This document shows, one piece after another, positions 54,539-63,348 of a stretch of DNA of 64,000 bases. The notes below the pieces were generated by a model. That model ran no database searches and had not been told where the DNA came from. It saw nothing but the letters and a program-made list of their open reading frames with translations. A program made the position numbers and the translations under genes. Each line of letters begins with the position of its first letter. Positions within the stretch are counted from its first letter, which is position 1. Source of the stretch: CBDANO01 sp965197665 (GTDB lineage Bacteria; Chloroflexota; Dehalococcoidia; Lucifugimonadales; UBA3495); contig CBDANO010000005.1 of the NCBI GenBank assembly GCA_965197665.1, positions 620,001 through 684,000 on the forward strand. The letters run 5' to 3'.

Positions 54539-55369
54539 TTACAACTCGACGGGCCGCAGGTAACCCGTTTCCCCTCGCCGCTCCAAGTAGCCGGCCCGTG
54601 TGTCGTGACCGTGGGAGAAGACCAGCAGCCAACCCTCACGCTCGGCCTGGGTCAGCATATCCCGCTTCTGGTACAGCGTGTCTTCCGGCGAGCTATCGAA
54701 GGCTGAAATTACCACCAAGTTCAAGTGATAGGGCGTCGGGACCAGATCCCCAAGAAAGACTACCTTCTCGCCGCCGTGGTTGAACATGACGCTCTGGTGG
54801 CCCCTGGCATGGCCGTCGGTAACGAATACGTTGAGACCGGGGAAAATCTCAGAATCGCCGTCCAGCAACTCCAACTGCCCCCGATCCGCGATGGGCAGGA
54901 AGTTGTCCACCCGGTGGGTGGAGTGGCAGCGTTCATTGGGGTTGCAGGCCTCGTCCCAGCAGGACTGCTGCACGTAATAGCGTGCTTTGGGAAAGGTCGG
55001 CATTACGTTGCCGGCCCGGTCCAGCCGGGTGCAGCCGCCGCTGTGGTCGAAGTGGAGGTGGCTAAGAATTACTGCGTGAATATCCTTAGGAGTAAGTCCC
55101 AGTCCTTTGAGACCCTTTAGGAGCCGGCTTGGCACCAGCCCCAGGTTCTCTTTATCGTTCTCCGCGTCCTTTGAACCGACGCCGGTATCAACCAGTACGT
55201 TCCGGCCGCATACTTGCAGCAGCAAGCAGTTGAGTCCTAGAGTTATGCGGTTCTTGCGGTCGGTAACGACACTGTTTTCCCAAGCCATCTTGGGGACCTG
55301 GCCGAACATGGACCCACCATCGAATTTGATCACGCCATCGCTAATGATCTTGACAGCCGTCGACATCAT
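54539..55369 (-). CDS. MBL-fold metallo-hydrolase (lactonase-like)
   Basis: The 276-residue protein has the zinc motif LSHLHFDHSGG (HxHxDH), then TDGHARGHQSVMF and LGDLVPTP for the remaining ligands. A final FSHGHD follows. NCLLLQVCGRNVLVDTGVGSK is the usual opening of AHL-lactonase-like and related hydrolases. The ATG at 55369 (or the next codon) starts the domain; the frame runs on upstream with no similarity. Confidence 0.85.
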   Translation of the reverse strand: MMSTAVKIISDGVIKFDGGSMFGQVPKMAWENSVVTDRKNRITLGLNCLLLQVCGRNVLVDTGVGSKDAENDKENLGLVPSRLLKGLKGLGLTPKDIHAVILSHLHFDHSGGCTRLDRAGNVMPTFPKARYYVQQSCWDEACNPNERCHSTHRVDNFLPIADRGQLELLDGDSEIFPGLNVFVTDGHARGHQSVMFNHGGEKVVFLGDLVPTPYHLNLVVISAFDSSPEDTLYQKRDMLTQAEREGWLLVFSHGHDTRAGYLERRGETGYLRPVEL

Positions 55370-56325
55370 CTCTACACCCAATCCCTCATGCAAAATTCGT
55401 GTGATTTTGCCTCCGCCGAAGCTGCTTCCTACGTCAAGATAAGAGAATAGAAGTAATACTGCGCGTGGGAATGTTTGCTCAAGAGTCCAATCGAGACTAG
55501 CGGTGGGAAGCGTTACTTGACGGGGCGCCCCGCTTCTTGGAGAGTTTGCTAACCTGCCCCCATTTGTTGTGGTCGGCACCTCCTAGTATCGACTCATGAT
55601 TTTGGACCGTCGTCGGCCGCGGTTCCGGCATTGACCAAAGCGTAACAAAACTAAAAAAAAATTATGACAAGCCGCCGCTGCCAACACTGGCCCTTTATGA
55701 GACAATATCAAGATAATGGCCGGTAAGTTTTGTGTTGTCAAGGGAATTTTGGTCAAAATTCGGTCTAAGTTTCAAATTTTTTTACGGCTCAGATTGAAAT
55801 TAGTTTAATTTTTCAAGCGCATTTGTCCTCAGCGGCTCTTTTTCGGCCTCAAGTTTTTCGCGGGTATGGTTCGCACCTCCGGCCTAGTCTACTGCCATAA
55901 GACGCCGTCGGGACCCAGCCTCCGGACCTCTCGATCTACCCGAAAGGGTGCCGCTCTTGGCGGACCGGCGGGTCTCACGCCTACATACGACCGGCGCATG
56001 GCAATTCTCTGCGGGCCGTTGCAAGCCGGATACCTGCGCATCCATGCCAGCAGGGCATAACCCTCTGCCATTGACCGAGAGGAGAGTTCCGGCGGCGCGA
56101 TGTGGGACAGGTTCACGGGGCGCTCTCCGGTGGGTGCCCGCCGGAGAGCGAGGCGCGCCCCTACTTTCGAAACACCCCTGAGAGTGATATAAAATGAGGT
56201 GCCCGGGCCGCTAGCCATGACGCCGGGCGCGGAGAGCCGAAGAGTGCTATACTACCAGGCATCATGTTAGCTTGATAATTAGGGATAGTCCGGTCTCAAG
56301 TTTGGATTCAGCGGGAGGATTGACA
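55370..56325. other. long non-coding region with AT-rich block, palindrome and GC hairpin
   Basis: Nearly 960 bases without a gene. 55640-55850 is AT-rich with A and T runs; a perfect palindrome AATTTTG-GT-CAAAATT is at 55745-55760. A strong hairpin (CGCTCTCCGG ... CCGGAGAGCG, about 56119-56148) lies in a GC-rich block before the DUF1800 gene. The frames inside have no recognised content. Confidence 0.55.
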
Positions 56326-57735
56326 ATGGCAAGCGAAGACAAAGCATTGATGGCACACCTGCTGCGGCGCGCCGGGTTTGGCGCCACCGGAGAAGAGCTG
56401 GACCGCTACCTGGCCAAGGGCTACGAGGCCACCGTCGAAGAGTTGCTGCACCCGGAGCGGACACCGCCGTTGGACCAGGACATCATTCGGCGCTATCACG
56501 TAGACCAGAATAGCTTGTACCTCTGGGAAAGCACCCAAGCTAACTGGCTGTACCTGATGATAAACAGCCCCCGACCCCTGGAAGAAAAGATGACCCTATT
56601 CTGGCACGGGCTGTTCGCTACCGCCTACGGCAAGCTGAATCACGCCAAGGGTGTCGTCAACCAGACCAATACCTTCCGCCGCTGCGGCTTGGGGTCCTTC
56701 CACAACCTGCTGTTGGAGCTTTCCCGGGACCCGGCGATGATCTTCTGGCTGGACAACAAGGACAACCACAAAGACGCTCCCAATGAGAACTACGGCAGAG
56801 AGTTGCTGGAGCTCTTTTCCATGGGCATCGGCAACTATACCGAAGACGACGTGAAAGCCTGCGCCCGGGCCTTCACCGGCTGGACCATCCGCAACGCCGA
56901 GTACATGAGCATCCGGGCATCCAGGGATTCGGTCTGGCCTCATGGCCGCTTGGACTGGCAGTTCGTTTACCTGCCCGAGGACCACGACGATTCCCCCAAG
57001 ACCTTCCTTGGACATACGGGCCGGCTTAACGGCGAAGACGTCATCGACATCATTTGCCAACATCCCGCCACCAGTCAGTTCGTGGCCGGCAAGTTGTACA
57101 ATTTCTTCGTCTCCGACGTACCGGACGACGCCGCTATCCAAGTACTGGCCGAAGAGTTCCGGCGAAGCGGCGGGGACATCCGCTCCGTAATGCGGGCCCT
57201 GTTCCTCTCCGAATTCTTCCGCGCCGAGGGCGTGCGCTACTCCCGGGTCAAGAGCCCGGCGGAGTTGGTGGCCGGAACGGCCCGTTTGGCCGGCAGCCGC
57301 AGCCACCTACACCCCAATTGGGACATCATCAATCTATCCCAAGACACCAACTTCATGGGCCAAGAAATACTGAACCCGCCGTCCGTGGAGGGGTGGCATA
57401 CCGGCCGGGAATGGATAGACACCGGTACCTTGGTGGAGCGTGTCAACACCGCAGCCAAGGAGATCGGCGACGCGAACCAGCCCGGGGTCCGGGCCATCAT
57501 CAACCGCATCAAGGCGAAGAGCCGGTCTCTATCCCCTCAGGACTTCGTAACTGCTTGCTTGGAGGAAGCGGGAAGCATAACCGTTTCGGACCGCACCTTC
57601 GAGCAACTGGCCGGCCGCGCCGAATCCGAGGGAGGCGTCAGCTTCGAAAATCCCGACCAAGCCGCCCGGTCCGAGCAGAGAGTCGTCGAGATGCTCCAAT
57701 TGATATTGGCCACCCGCGAATATCAGATGGCGTAG
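56326..57735 (+). CDS. DUF1800 family protein
   Basis: The 469-residue protein is a full DUF1800 member: HLLRRAGFGATGEELDRYLAKGYEATVEELL, NWLYLMINSPRPLEEKMTLFWHGLFAT, NYGRELLELFSMGIGNYTEDDVKACARAFTGWTI, FLGHTGRLNGEDVIDIICQHPATSQFVAGKLYNFFV and the C-terminal GQEILNPPSVEGWHTGREWIDTGTL. The family is widespread in soil and marine bacteria, often next to DUF1501 genes; the reaction is not known. No signal peptide seen here. ATG 56326 has GGAGG eight bases upstream. Two NHL proteins follow. Confidence 0.88.
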   Translation: MASEDKALMAHLLRRAGFGATGEELDRYLAKGYEATVEELLHPERTPPLDQDIIRRYHVDQNSLYLWESTQANWLYLMINSPRPLEEKMTLFWHGLFATAYGKLNHAKGVVNQTNTFRRCGLGSFHNLLLELSRDPAMIFWLDNKDNHKDAPNENYGRELLELFSMGIGNYTEDDVKACARAFTGWTIRNAEYMSIRASRDSVWPHGRLDWQFVYLPEDHDDSPKTFLGHTGRLNGEDVIDIICQHPATSQFVAGKLYNFFVSDVPDDAAIQVLAEEFRRSGGDIRSVMRALFLSEFFRAEGVRYSRVKSPAELVAGTARLAGSRSHLHPNWDIINLSQDTNFMGQEILNPPSVEGWHTGREWIDTGTLVERVNTAAKEIGDANQPGVRAIINRIKAKSRSLSPQDFVTACLEEAGSITVSDRTFEQLAGRAESEGGVSFENPDQAARSEQRVVEMLQLILATREYQMA

Positions 57736-57853
57736 CGCATAGCCTGCGGCAATAGATTTTGGGCGGCTGGTACACGTCAAGCCCGCCGGTGGAACCCGGC
57801 CATGGACGCTCGCTGGAAGCTGACCGCTTTGCCTTGCCCGAGGTGTTGAAATC

Positions 57854-58870
57854 ATGACCACGACAACCGCGTTTCGCTACAGTCACACCATAGGATTCTT
57901 GGCCGCCAGCGACAAGGGATTCCTCAATCCCGTGGACATGGCCATCGACTCCGAAGGCACCCTCTACGTGCTCAACCGAGGAGGGCCGGAAATGGCCATC
58001 TACAACGACTACAAACGGGTTACCTTATGCACCGTGGATGAAGAGTATCTGGGACAGTTCGCCAGGGGCGGCTTGGAAGACGGGGGCCTGTGGTGGCCCA
58101 GCTCTATAGCCATCGACGGCAATGACCAAGTCTACGTCGCCGACGAGGCGCTGCACAGTGTGACTGTCTTCGACAAGCAAAGAGACTTCTTGGGCAAGTG
58201 GGGTACCGAGGGGGCCGGCGACGGGCAGTTGAACCGGCCCTCCAACATCGCCTTTGACCCGGAGGAAAACCTGTACCTTACCGACAGCCTCAACCACCGG
58301 GTGCAAAAATTCACGCCGGGCGGCCGGTTCTTGAGCAAGTTCGGCGAGCCGGGCAGCGGGCCTGGCCAGTTCGACATGCCTTGGGGTATCACCGTGGACC
58401 GGGAAGGGAACGTCTACGTATCCGATTGGCGCAACGACCGCATCCAGAAGTTCGACGCCGCCGGCAAGTTTCTCGCCCAGTGGGGCTCTCCCGGAGACGG
58501 CGCCGGCCAGCTCAACCGGCCCGCCGGTCTATCGGTGGATGGCGAAGGCAACATCTACGTGGCCGATTGGGGCAACGAACGGGCCCAAGTTATTAGCCCC
58601 CAGGGAGAAATGCTGGCGGAGTTCCGGGGCGACTCGGTGGAATCTACCTGGGCCCAAGCCTACTTTGTGGCCAACCCCGAGGAGGGCGCCGCCCGAAAGG
58701 CCTCGAACTTGGAGCCGGAGATCGACTCGCCCGGGGAGCAGCGCCGGGAAGAGTCCGCCAACGTCGAGAAGTTGCTATGGGCGCCTACCGCTATCAAACT
58801 GGACAGCCAGGGGCGGATTTACATCGTGGACAGCCTTCGCCACCGGTTGCAGGTTTATCAGAAAGGCTGA
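57854..58870 (+). CDS. NHL-repeat beta-propeller protein, first of tandem pair
   Basis: The 338-residue protein is a six-bladed-type propeller with NHL repeats (PVDMAIDSEGTLYVLNR, PSSIAIDGNDQVYVADEALHSV, PSNIAFDPEENLYLTDSLNHRVQKF, PWGITVDREGNVYVSDWRNDRIQKF, PAGLSVDGEGNIYVADWGNERAQV). The last blade is interrupted by an insertion of about 50 residues before PTAIKLDSQGRIYIVDSLRHRLQVY. No signal peptide, so probably cytoplasmic. It may bind ligands or proteins; function is not known. The next gene is a very close copy of the same length. Confidence 0.85.
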   Translation: MTTTTAFRYSHTIGFLAASDKGFLNPVDMAIDSEGTLYVLNRGGPEMAIYNDYKRVTLCTVDEEYLGQFARGGLEDGGLWWPSSIAIDGNDQVYVADEALHSVTVFDKQRDFLGKWGTEGAGDGQLNRPSNIAFDPEENLYLTDSLNHRVQKFTPGGRFLSKFGEPGSGPGQFDMPWGITVDREGNVYVSDWRNDRIQKFDAAGKFLAQWGSPGDGAGQLNRPAGLSVDGEGNIYVADWGNERAQVISPQGEMLAEFRGDSVESTWAQAYFVANPEEGAARKASNLEPEIDSPGEQRREESANVEKLLWAPTAIKLDSQGRIYIVDSLRHRLQVYQKG

Positions 58871-58874
58871 CTAC

Positions 58875-59891
58875 ATGACCACAACTACCTCCTTTCGCTA
58901 CAGTCACACCATAGGCTTCAACGCGGTCCGGTTCAGGGGATTCCAGCATCCCGTGGACGTGGCCTTGAATTCAGATGGAATATTGTACGTCGTCAACCGG
59001 ACAGGACCGGAGGCGGGCAACCGCATCGACTCCAAGCGCATTACCATTTGCTCGGTGGACGAGGAGTACCTGGGAGAGTTTGGCACCGGCGGTATGAACG
59101 ATGGGGAATTCTGGTGGCCCAGCTCCATAGCCATCGACAGCAAGAACCGGGTCTACGTTGCCGACGAGGCGCTGCAGAGCATCTCCGTCTTCACCAAGCA
59201 GGGGGAGTTCTTGAGCCGGTGGGGCAGCGAAGGGACCGGCGACGGGCTATTCAACCGCCCCTCAAACATGGTCTTCGACCCGGAAGATAACCTTTACCTG
59301 ACCGACAGCCTAAACCACCGGGTGCAAAAGTTCACCCCGGACGGGCGGTTCCTGAGCAAGTTCGGCGAGCCGGGCGCCGGTCCTGGCCAATTCAACATGC
59401 CTTGGGGAATCGCCTTGGACCGCGACGATAACGTTTACGTATCCGATTGGCGCAACGACCGGGTCCAAAAGTTCGACGCCTCCGGCCAGTTCATAACCTA
59501 CTGGGGGGGATCCGGAGAGGGCGCCGGGCAGTTCAACCGCCCCGCCGGTCTGTCAGTGGACGACGAGGGGAACATCTACGTGGCGGATTGGGCCAACGAG
59601 CGGGTACAGGCGCTCACTCCGCAGGGCGAGGTGCTGACCGAATTCCGCGGCGACTCGGTGGACTCCACTTGGGCCAAGGACTACTTCCTGGCCAACCCGG
59701 AAGAGGCGGCGGCGCGAGAGGCCGCGGACTTGGAGCCCGTGGTCGATCCTCCGGCGGAGCGGCACCGGGAAGAGTCGGCCAACATCGAGAAGTTGCTCTG
59801 GGGACCGACCGCGGTCAAGTTGGACGCCCAAGGCCGGATTTACATCGTGGACAGTTGCCGCCACCGGTTGCAGGTCTATCAGAAGGGCTGA
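58875..59891 (+). CDS. NHL-repeat beta-propeller protein, second of tandem pair
   Basis: The 338-residue protein is a close paralogue of the preceding gene, blade by blade, including the same inserted segment and the same ending (IYIVDSCRHRLQVYQKG). The start ATG at 58875 is 4 bases after the upstream stop codon, with AAAGG before it; a longer frame to 58539 would overlap the first gene and is rejected. Tandem duplication is evident. The stop is 5 bases from the end of the convergent glnS gene. Confidence 0.85.
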   Translation: MTTTTSFRYSHTIGFNAVRFRGFQHPVDVALNSDGILYVVNRTGPEAGNRIDSKRITICSVDEEYLGEFGTGGMNDGEFWWPSSIAIDSKNRVYVADEALQSISVFTKQGEFLSRWGSEGTGDGLFNRPSNMVFDPEDNLYLTDSLNHRVQKFTPDGRFLSKFGEPGAGPGQFNMPWGIALDRDDNVYVSDWRNDRVQKFDASGQFITYWGGSGEGAGQFNRPAGLSVDDEGNIYVADWANERVQALTPQGEVLTEFRGDSVDSTWAKDYFLANPEEAAAREAADLEPVVDPPAERHREESANIEKLLWGPTAVKLDAQGRIYIVDSCRHRLQVYQKG

Positions 59892-59896
59892 CGCCG

Positions 59897-61603
59897 TCAC
59901 CCCCTACCTTTCTCGACCCTGGCCCACGAGTCTCTAAGGGGTACCGTCCGGTTGAATACCAGCTTGCCGGGAGACGAGTCCGCCGCGTCCACGCAGAAGT
60001 AACCCTGCCGCAGGAACTGGTAGACGCTTCCCCCGGGGGCCCCGCTTAGGCTCGGTTCAACCTTGCAGCCGGTCAAGGTTTCCAGGGAGTTGGGGTTCAA
60101 GTGAGCGGTAAAGTCCTTCCCGTCCTCCTCATCATTGGGGTCCTGCTTCAAGAACAAGTGGTCGTATAAGCGGACCTCGGCATCTACGGCGTGGCCTGCC
60201 GATACCCAATGGGAAGTACCCCTCACTTTCCTTCCGTCGGTGGATTGACCGCCCCGCGTGTCCGGATCATAGGTACACCGGAGCTCGGCCACGTCCCCGG
60301 TCCGGTCATCCCTTACTACGCCGGTGCAAGTAATGTAGTAAGCGTCCTTCAGACGTACCTCTCGCCCCGGCGCCAAACGGAAGAAGCCCTTGGGCGGGTC
60401 CTCCCGGAAGTCGTCCCGTTCGATGTACAGCACCCTGGAAAAGGGGGCCTTTCTCGAACCCATCGAAGGGTCCTCGGGATTATTCACCGAGTCCAATTCT
60501 TCAACTTGGTCCGCCGGGTAGTTTTCTATCACCACCCGCAGGGGCCGCAGCACCGCCATGACTCGAGGCGCCCGCCTGTTCAGGTCCTCCCGGAGGCTGT
60601 GCTCGAGCAGAGCGATGTCCACCAGGGCATTCCGTTTTCCTACGCCGATACGGTCGCAAAAGCTGCGGACCGCCTCCGGCGTATAACCGCGCCTTCTCAA
60701 GCCGGATAGAGTGGGCATTCGCGGGTCGTCCCAACCGGCCACGTGCCCTTGGGCCACCAAGTCCGCCAACTTCCTTTTGCTTAGCACCGTGTAACTGAGA
60801 TTCAGACGGGCGAACTCGATCTGCAGCGGGTGAAATATGCCCAAAGTTTCGAGGAACCAGTCGTACAAAGGGTGATGGGCCTCGAACTCCAGGGTGCATA
60901 TGGAATGGGTAACCCCTTCTATCGAGTCCGACTGGCCGTGGGTAAAGTCGTAAGTAGGGTATATGTGCCATTTGTCGCCGGTGCGGTGATGCTCGGCCTT
61001 GAGGATACGGTAGATCACCGGGTCTCGCAGATTCAAGTTAGGCGAAGCCATGTCGATCTTGACCCGCAGCACGTGGCTGCCCTCGTCAAACTCGCCGGCC
61101 CTCATTCGTTCCAAGAGGTCCAGGTTCTCCTCGACGGACCGGCCCCGGTAGGGGCTGTCCTTCCCGGGCTCAGTCAGGGTACCCCGGTACTCTCTTATTT
61201 CTTGGGCGTTCAAGCTGCAAACGTAGGCCTTGCCCATCTTGACAAGCTGGACGGCGTATTCGTAAAGAGCTTCAAAGTGGTCGGAGGCGTAGTAAAGGTG
61301 GTCTCCCCAGTCCCATCCCAACCAACGCACGTCTTCTTGGATGGATTGGACATACTCGACCTCCTCTTTGGTGGGATTGGTATCATCGAACCGTAGGTGG
61401 CAGACCCCGCCGTTTTCGGCGGCCACCCCGAAATTGAGGCAGGCGGACTTGGCGTGACCGATGTGGAGATACCCGTTTGGCTCCGGAGGAAAGCGGGTAA
61501 CCACGCGGCCGTCATACTTGCCTGCCGCCACGTCGTCGGCCACAATACTGCGAACGAAGTCCGCGGGGCCGGTCGGTTTGGTGGATTCGGTTTCAGCCAT
61601 CAC
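59897..61603 (-). CDS. glnS: glutaminyl-tRNA synthetase
   Basis: The 568-residue class I synthetase has HIGH (YLHIGHAKSACLNFG), RFDDTNPTKE, YPTYDFTHGQSDSIEGVTHSICTLEF and KMSKS as VLSKRKL. The C-terminal anticodon-binding beta-barrels run through VELxxxDYYIT-type segments. The residues after HIGH are of the GlnS type rather than GltX. Unlike many bacteria that make Gln-tRNA only through GatCAB, this one has direct charging. The gene lies between the NHL genes and gltX. Confidence 0.93.
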   Translation of the reverse strand: MMAETESTKPTGPADFVRSIVADDVAAGKYDGRVVTRFPPEPNGYLHIGHAKSACLNFGVAAENGGVCHLRFDDTNPTKEEVEYVQSIQEDVRWLGWDWGDHLYYASDHFEALYEYAVQLVKMGKAYVCSLNAQEIREYRGTLTEPGKDSPYRGRSVEENLDLLERMRAGEFDEGSHVLRVKIDMASPNLNLRDPVIYRILKAEHHRTGDKWHIYPTYDFTHGQSDSIEGVTHSICTLEFEAHHPLYDWFLETLGIFHPLQIEFARLNLSYTVLSKRKLADLVAQGHVAGWDDPRMPTLSGLRRRGYTPEAVRSFCDRIGVGKRNALVDIALLEHSLREDLNRRAPRVMAVLRPLRVVIENYPADQVEELDSVNNPEDPSMGSRKAPFSRVLYIERDDFREDPPKGFFRLAPGREVRLKDAYYITCTGVVRDDRTGDVAELRCTYDPDTRGGQSTDGRKVRGTSHWVSAGHAVDAEVRLYDHLFLKQDPNDEEDGKDFTAHLNPNSLETLTGCKVEPSLSGAPGGSVYQFLRQGYFCVDAADSSPGKLVFNRTVPLRDSWARVEKGRG

Positions 61604-61610
61604 CTTAGAG

Positions 61611-61754
61611 GGTGTCGAAAAAGTTCCCTCTCCCAGTGGGAGAAGGCAGGGTGGGGGCGATTCCCGACGCGGATCATCTCGGTTGCCTTCAGACTTTTCC
61701 CCTCATCATAACCTTCTCCCCAGGGAGAAGGGACTTTTGAAACACCTATTTAGA
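61611..61754. repeat. dispersed intergenic repeat, copy 2
   Basis: The same modules as at 49394-49475 (GAAAAAGTTCCCTCTCCC, CTTCTCCCCAGGGAGAAGGG, TTTTGAAACACCTATTTAG) but with about 60 extra bases in the middle. It lies between glnS and gltX. Confidence 0.7.
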
Positions 61755-61791
61755 CCCGGATCAGAGGTCAGGAACAGGGACTTAGGCCAAG

Positions 61792-63264
61792 CTAGCCGGC
61801 CAAGGCCTCCAGAGCTTCCATCGCGGCCTGAATGCGGTCTAGCACCCGCTCCCGGCCCAGGACTTCCAATGTTTCGAACAGCGGCGGCGAGGCCTGCCTT
61901 CCGGTGGCCGCAACCCGAAGCATCCCAAAGAACTGGCGGGGTGATATTTCCAACCGGGCGGCGGCGGCCCTGAGGGATTCTTCCAGGCATTGATGTCCAA
62001 ACTCGGAAGCGTTGGCCAGGTCTTCCTTGGCAACGCCCAAAGACGCCAGGGTTGCTTCGCGGTCCATCCCCTTCTGTAGCAAGTCCTGCGGGTCGTAGGT
62101 CAAATGCTCCTGAAAGAAGTAGGCTGTCAGACCGGCGGCGTCCGACAGCAGCTTCAACCGCTCTTGCACCAGCGGCGTTATCTTCAGCAAGCACTCGCGG
62201 TCTACGGGCAGAGCGCTGGGTGGCAAGTCGCGTTCCAGAAAGGGCAGCAGCCGGTCGGCCAATGCCTGATGGGATAGCTGCCGGATATACACGCCGTTCA
62301 TCCAGACCAACTTTTCGTGGTCGAAGATTGCGGCGGCTTTATGCACCCGGTCCAGGGTAAAATTTTCCACCACCGTCTCCGCCGGCATGACCTCGGTCTT
62401 GTCATCCAGCGACCACCCCAGCAGCATCAGGAAGTTCAACATCGTCTCCGGCAAAAACCCTTGGTCCCGGTAGTCCAAGACCGCCGTGGCGCCGTGGCGT
62501 TTGGACAGCTTGGAGCGGTCAGGGCCCATGATCATGGGCAAGTGCCCAAACTTGGGCGGCGTAAACCCCAAGGCTTGGTACAGTTGCAAATGCCGCGGAG
62601 TGCTGGGCAGCCACTCCTCGGCCCGCAAAACGTGGCTAATTTCCATCAAGTGGTCGTCGGCCACCACGGCCAAGTGGTAAGTTGGAAAGCCGTCGGTCTT
62701 GAGAATGATAAAGTCGTCCAATAGCTCGTTTTGCCAAGTTACTTCGCCCCGTATCAAGTCACGGAAGGCGGTGCCCCCGGACCTGGGTACCGCGAACCGC
62801 ACCACCGAGGGCCCGCCCCCCGCCTCCAGCCGTCGCTCCTCGGCTGCTGACAAGTCCCGACAACGCCGGTCGTAGCCTTGGTGCTGGTTCCGCCGTTGCT
62901 GATCTTCCCGCATTTGCTTCAGGCGTTCTTCGGGACAATAGCAACGGTAAGCCCAGTTCCGCTCGATTAGGGTCTCGGCAAGGCCTTGGTAGATGTCCAA
63001 TCGTTGCGACTGGTAATAGGGATAATGGGGGCCTCCTACCTTGGGGCCTTCGTCCCACTGGATATTCAGCCACCCGAGGGCCTCCAGCACCGCGTCGGCG
63101 GCACCGGGTACCAACCGCTCCTGATCGGTATCCTCCACCCGGACGACGAACTCGCCGCCGTGGTGCCTGGCAAACAGCCAGTTGAACAAGGCGGTGCGTA
63201 TATTCCCTATGTGCGGTAGGCCGGTCGGGCTGGGCGCGAACCGGACCCGGACGTGGTCGGCCAA
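61792..63264 (-). CDS. gltX: glutamyl-tRNA synthetase
   Basis: The 490-residue class I synthetase has VRFAPSPTGLPHIGNIRTALFNWLF (HIGN in place of HIGH), VRVEDTDQERL, the DDHLMEISHVLRAEEWLPSTPRHL motif and the KMSKS loop DRSKLSKRHGA. The C-terminal helical anticodon domain is intact. The TTG at 63264 is chosen for the AAAGGAG seven bases upstream; the frame opens at 63288. It charges tRNA-Glu, and glnS next door charges tRNA-Gln. Confidence 0.93.
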   Translation of the reverse strand: MADHVRVRFAPSPTGLPHIGNIRTALFNWLFARHHGGEFVVRVEDTDQERLVPGAADAVLEALGWLNIQWDEGPKVGGPHYPYYQSQRLDIYQGLAETLIERNWAYRCYCPEERLKQMREDQQRRNQHQGYDRRCRDLSAAEERRLEAGGGPSVVRFAVPRSGGTAFRDLIRGEVTWQNELLDDFIILKTDGFPTYHLAVVADDHLMEISHVLRAEEWLPSTPRHLQLYQALGFTPPKFGHLPMIMGPDRSKLSKRHGATAVLDYRDQGFLPETMLNFLMLLGWSLDDKTEVMPAETVVENFTLDRVHKAAAIFDHEKLVWMNGVYIRQLSHQALADRLLPFLERDLPPSALPVDRECLLKITPLVQERLKLLSDAAGLTAYFFQEHLTYDPQDLLQKGMDREATLASLGVAKEDLANASEFGHQCLEESLRAAAARLEISPRQFFGMLRVAATGRQASPPLFETLEVLGRERVLDRIQAAMEALEALAG

Positions 63265-63348
63265 ACACGGTCTCCTTTGAACTACCAACTGTACTCAGGC
63301 GCCATTCTAGCACGAACCGTCAGGCCTCCGCGGCAAGTATTTGCTATC

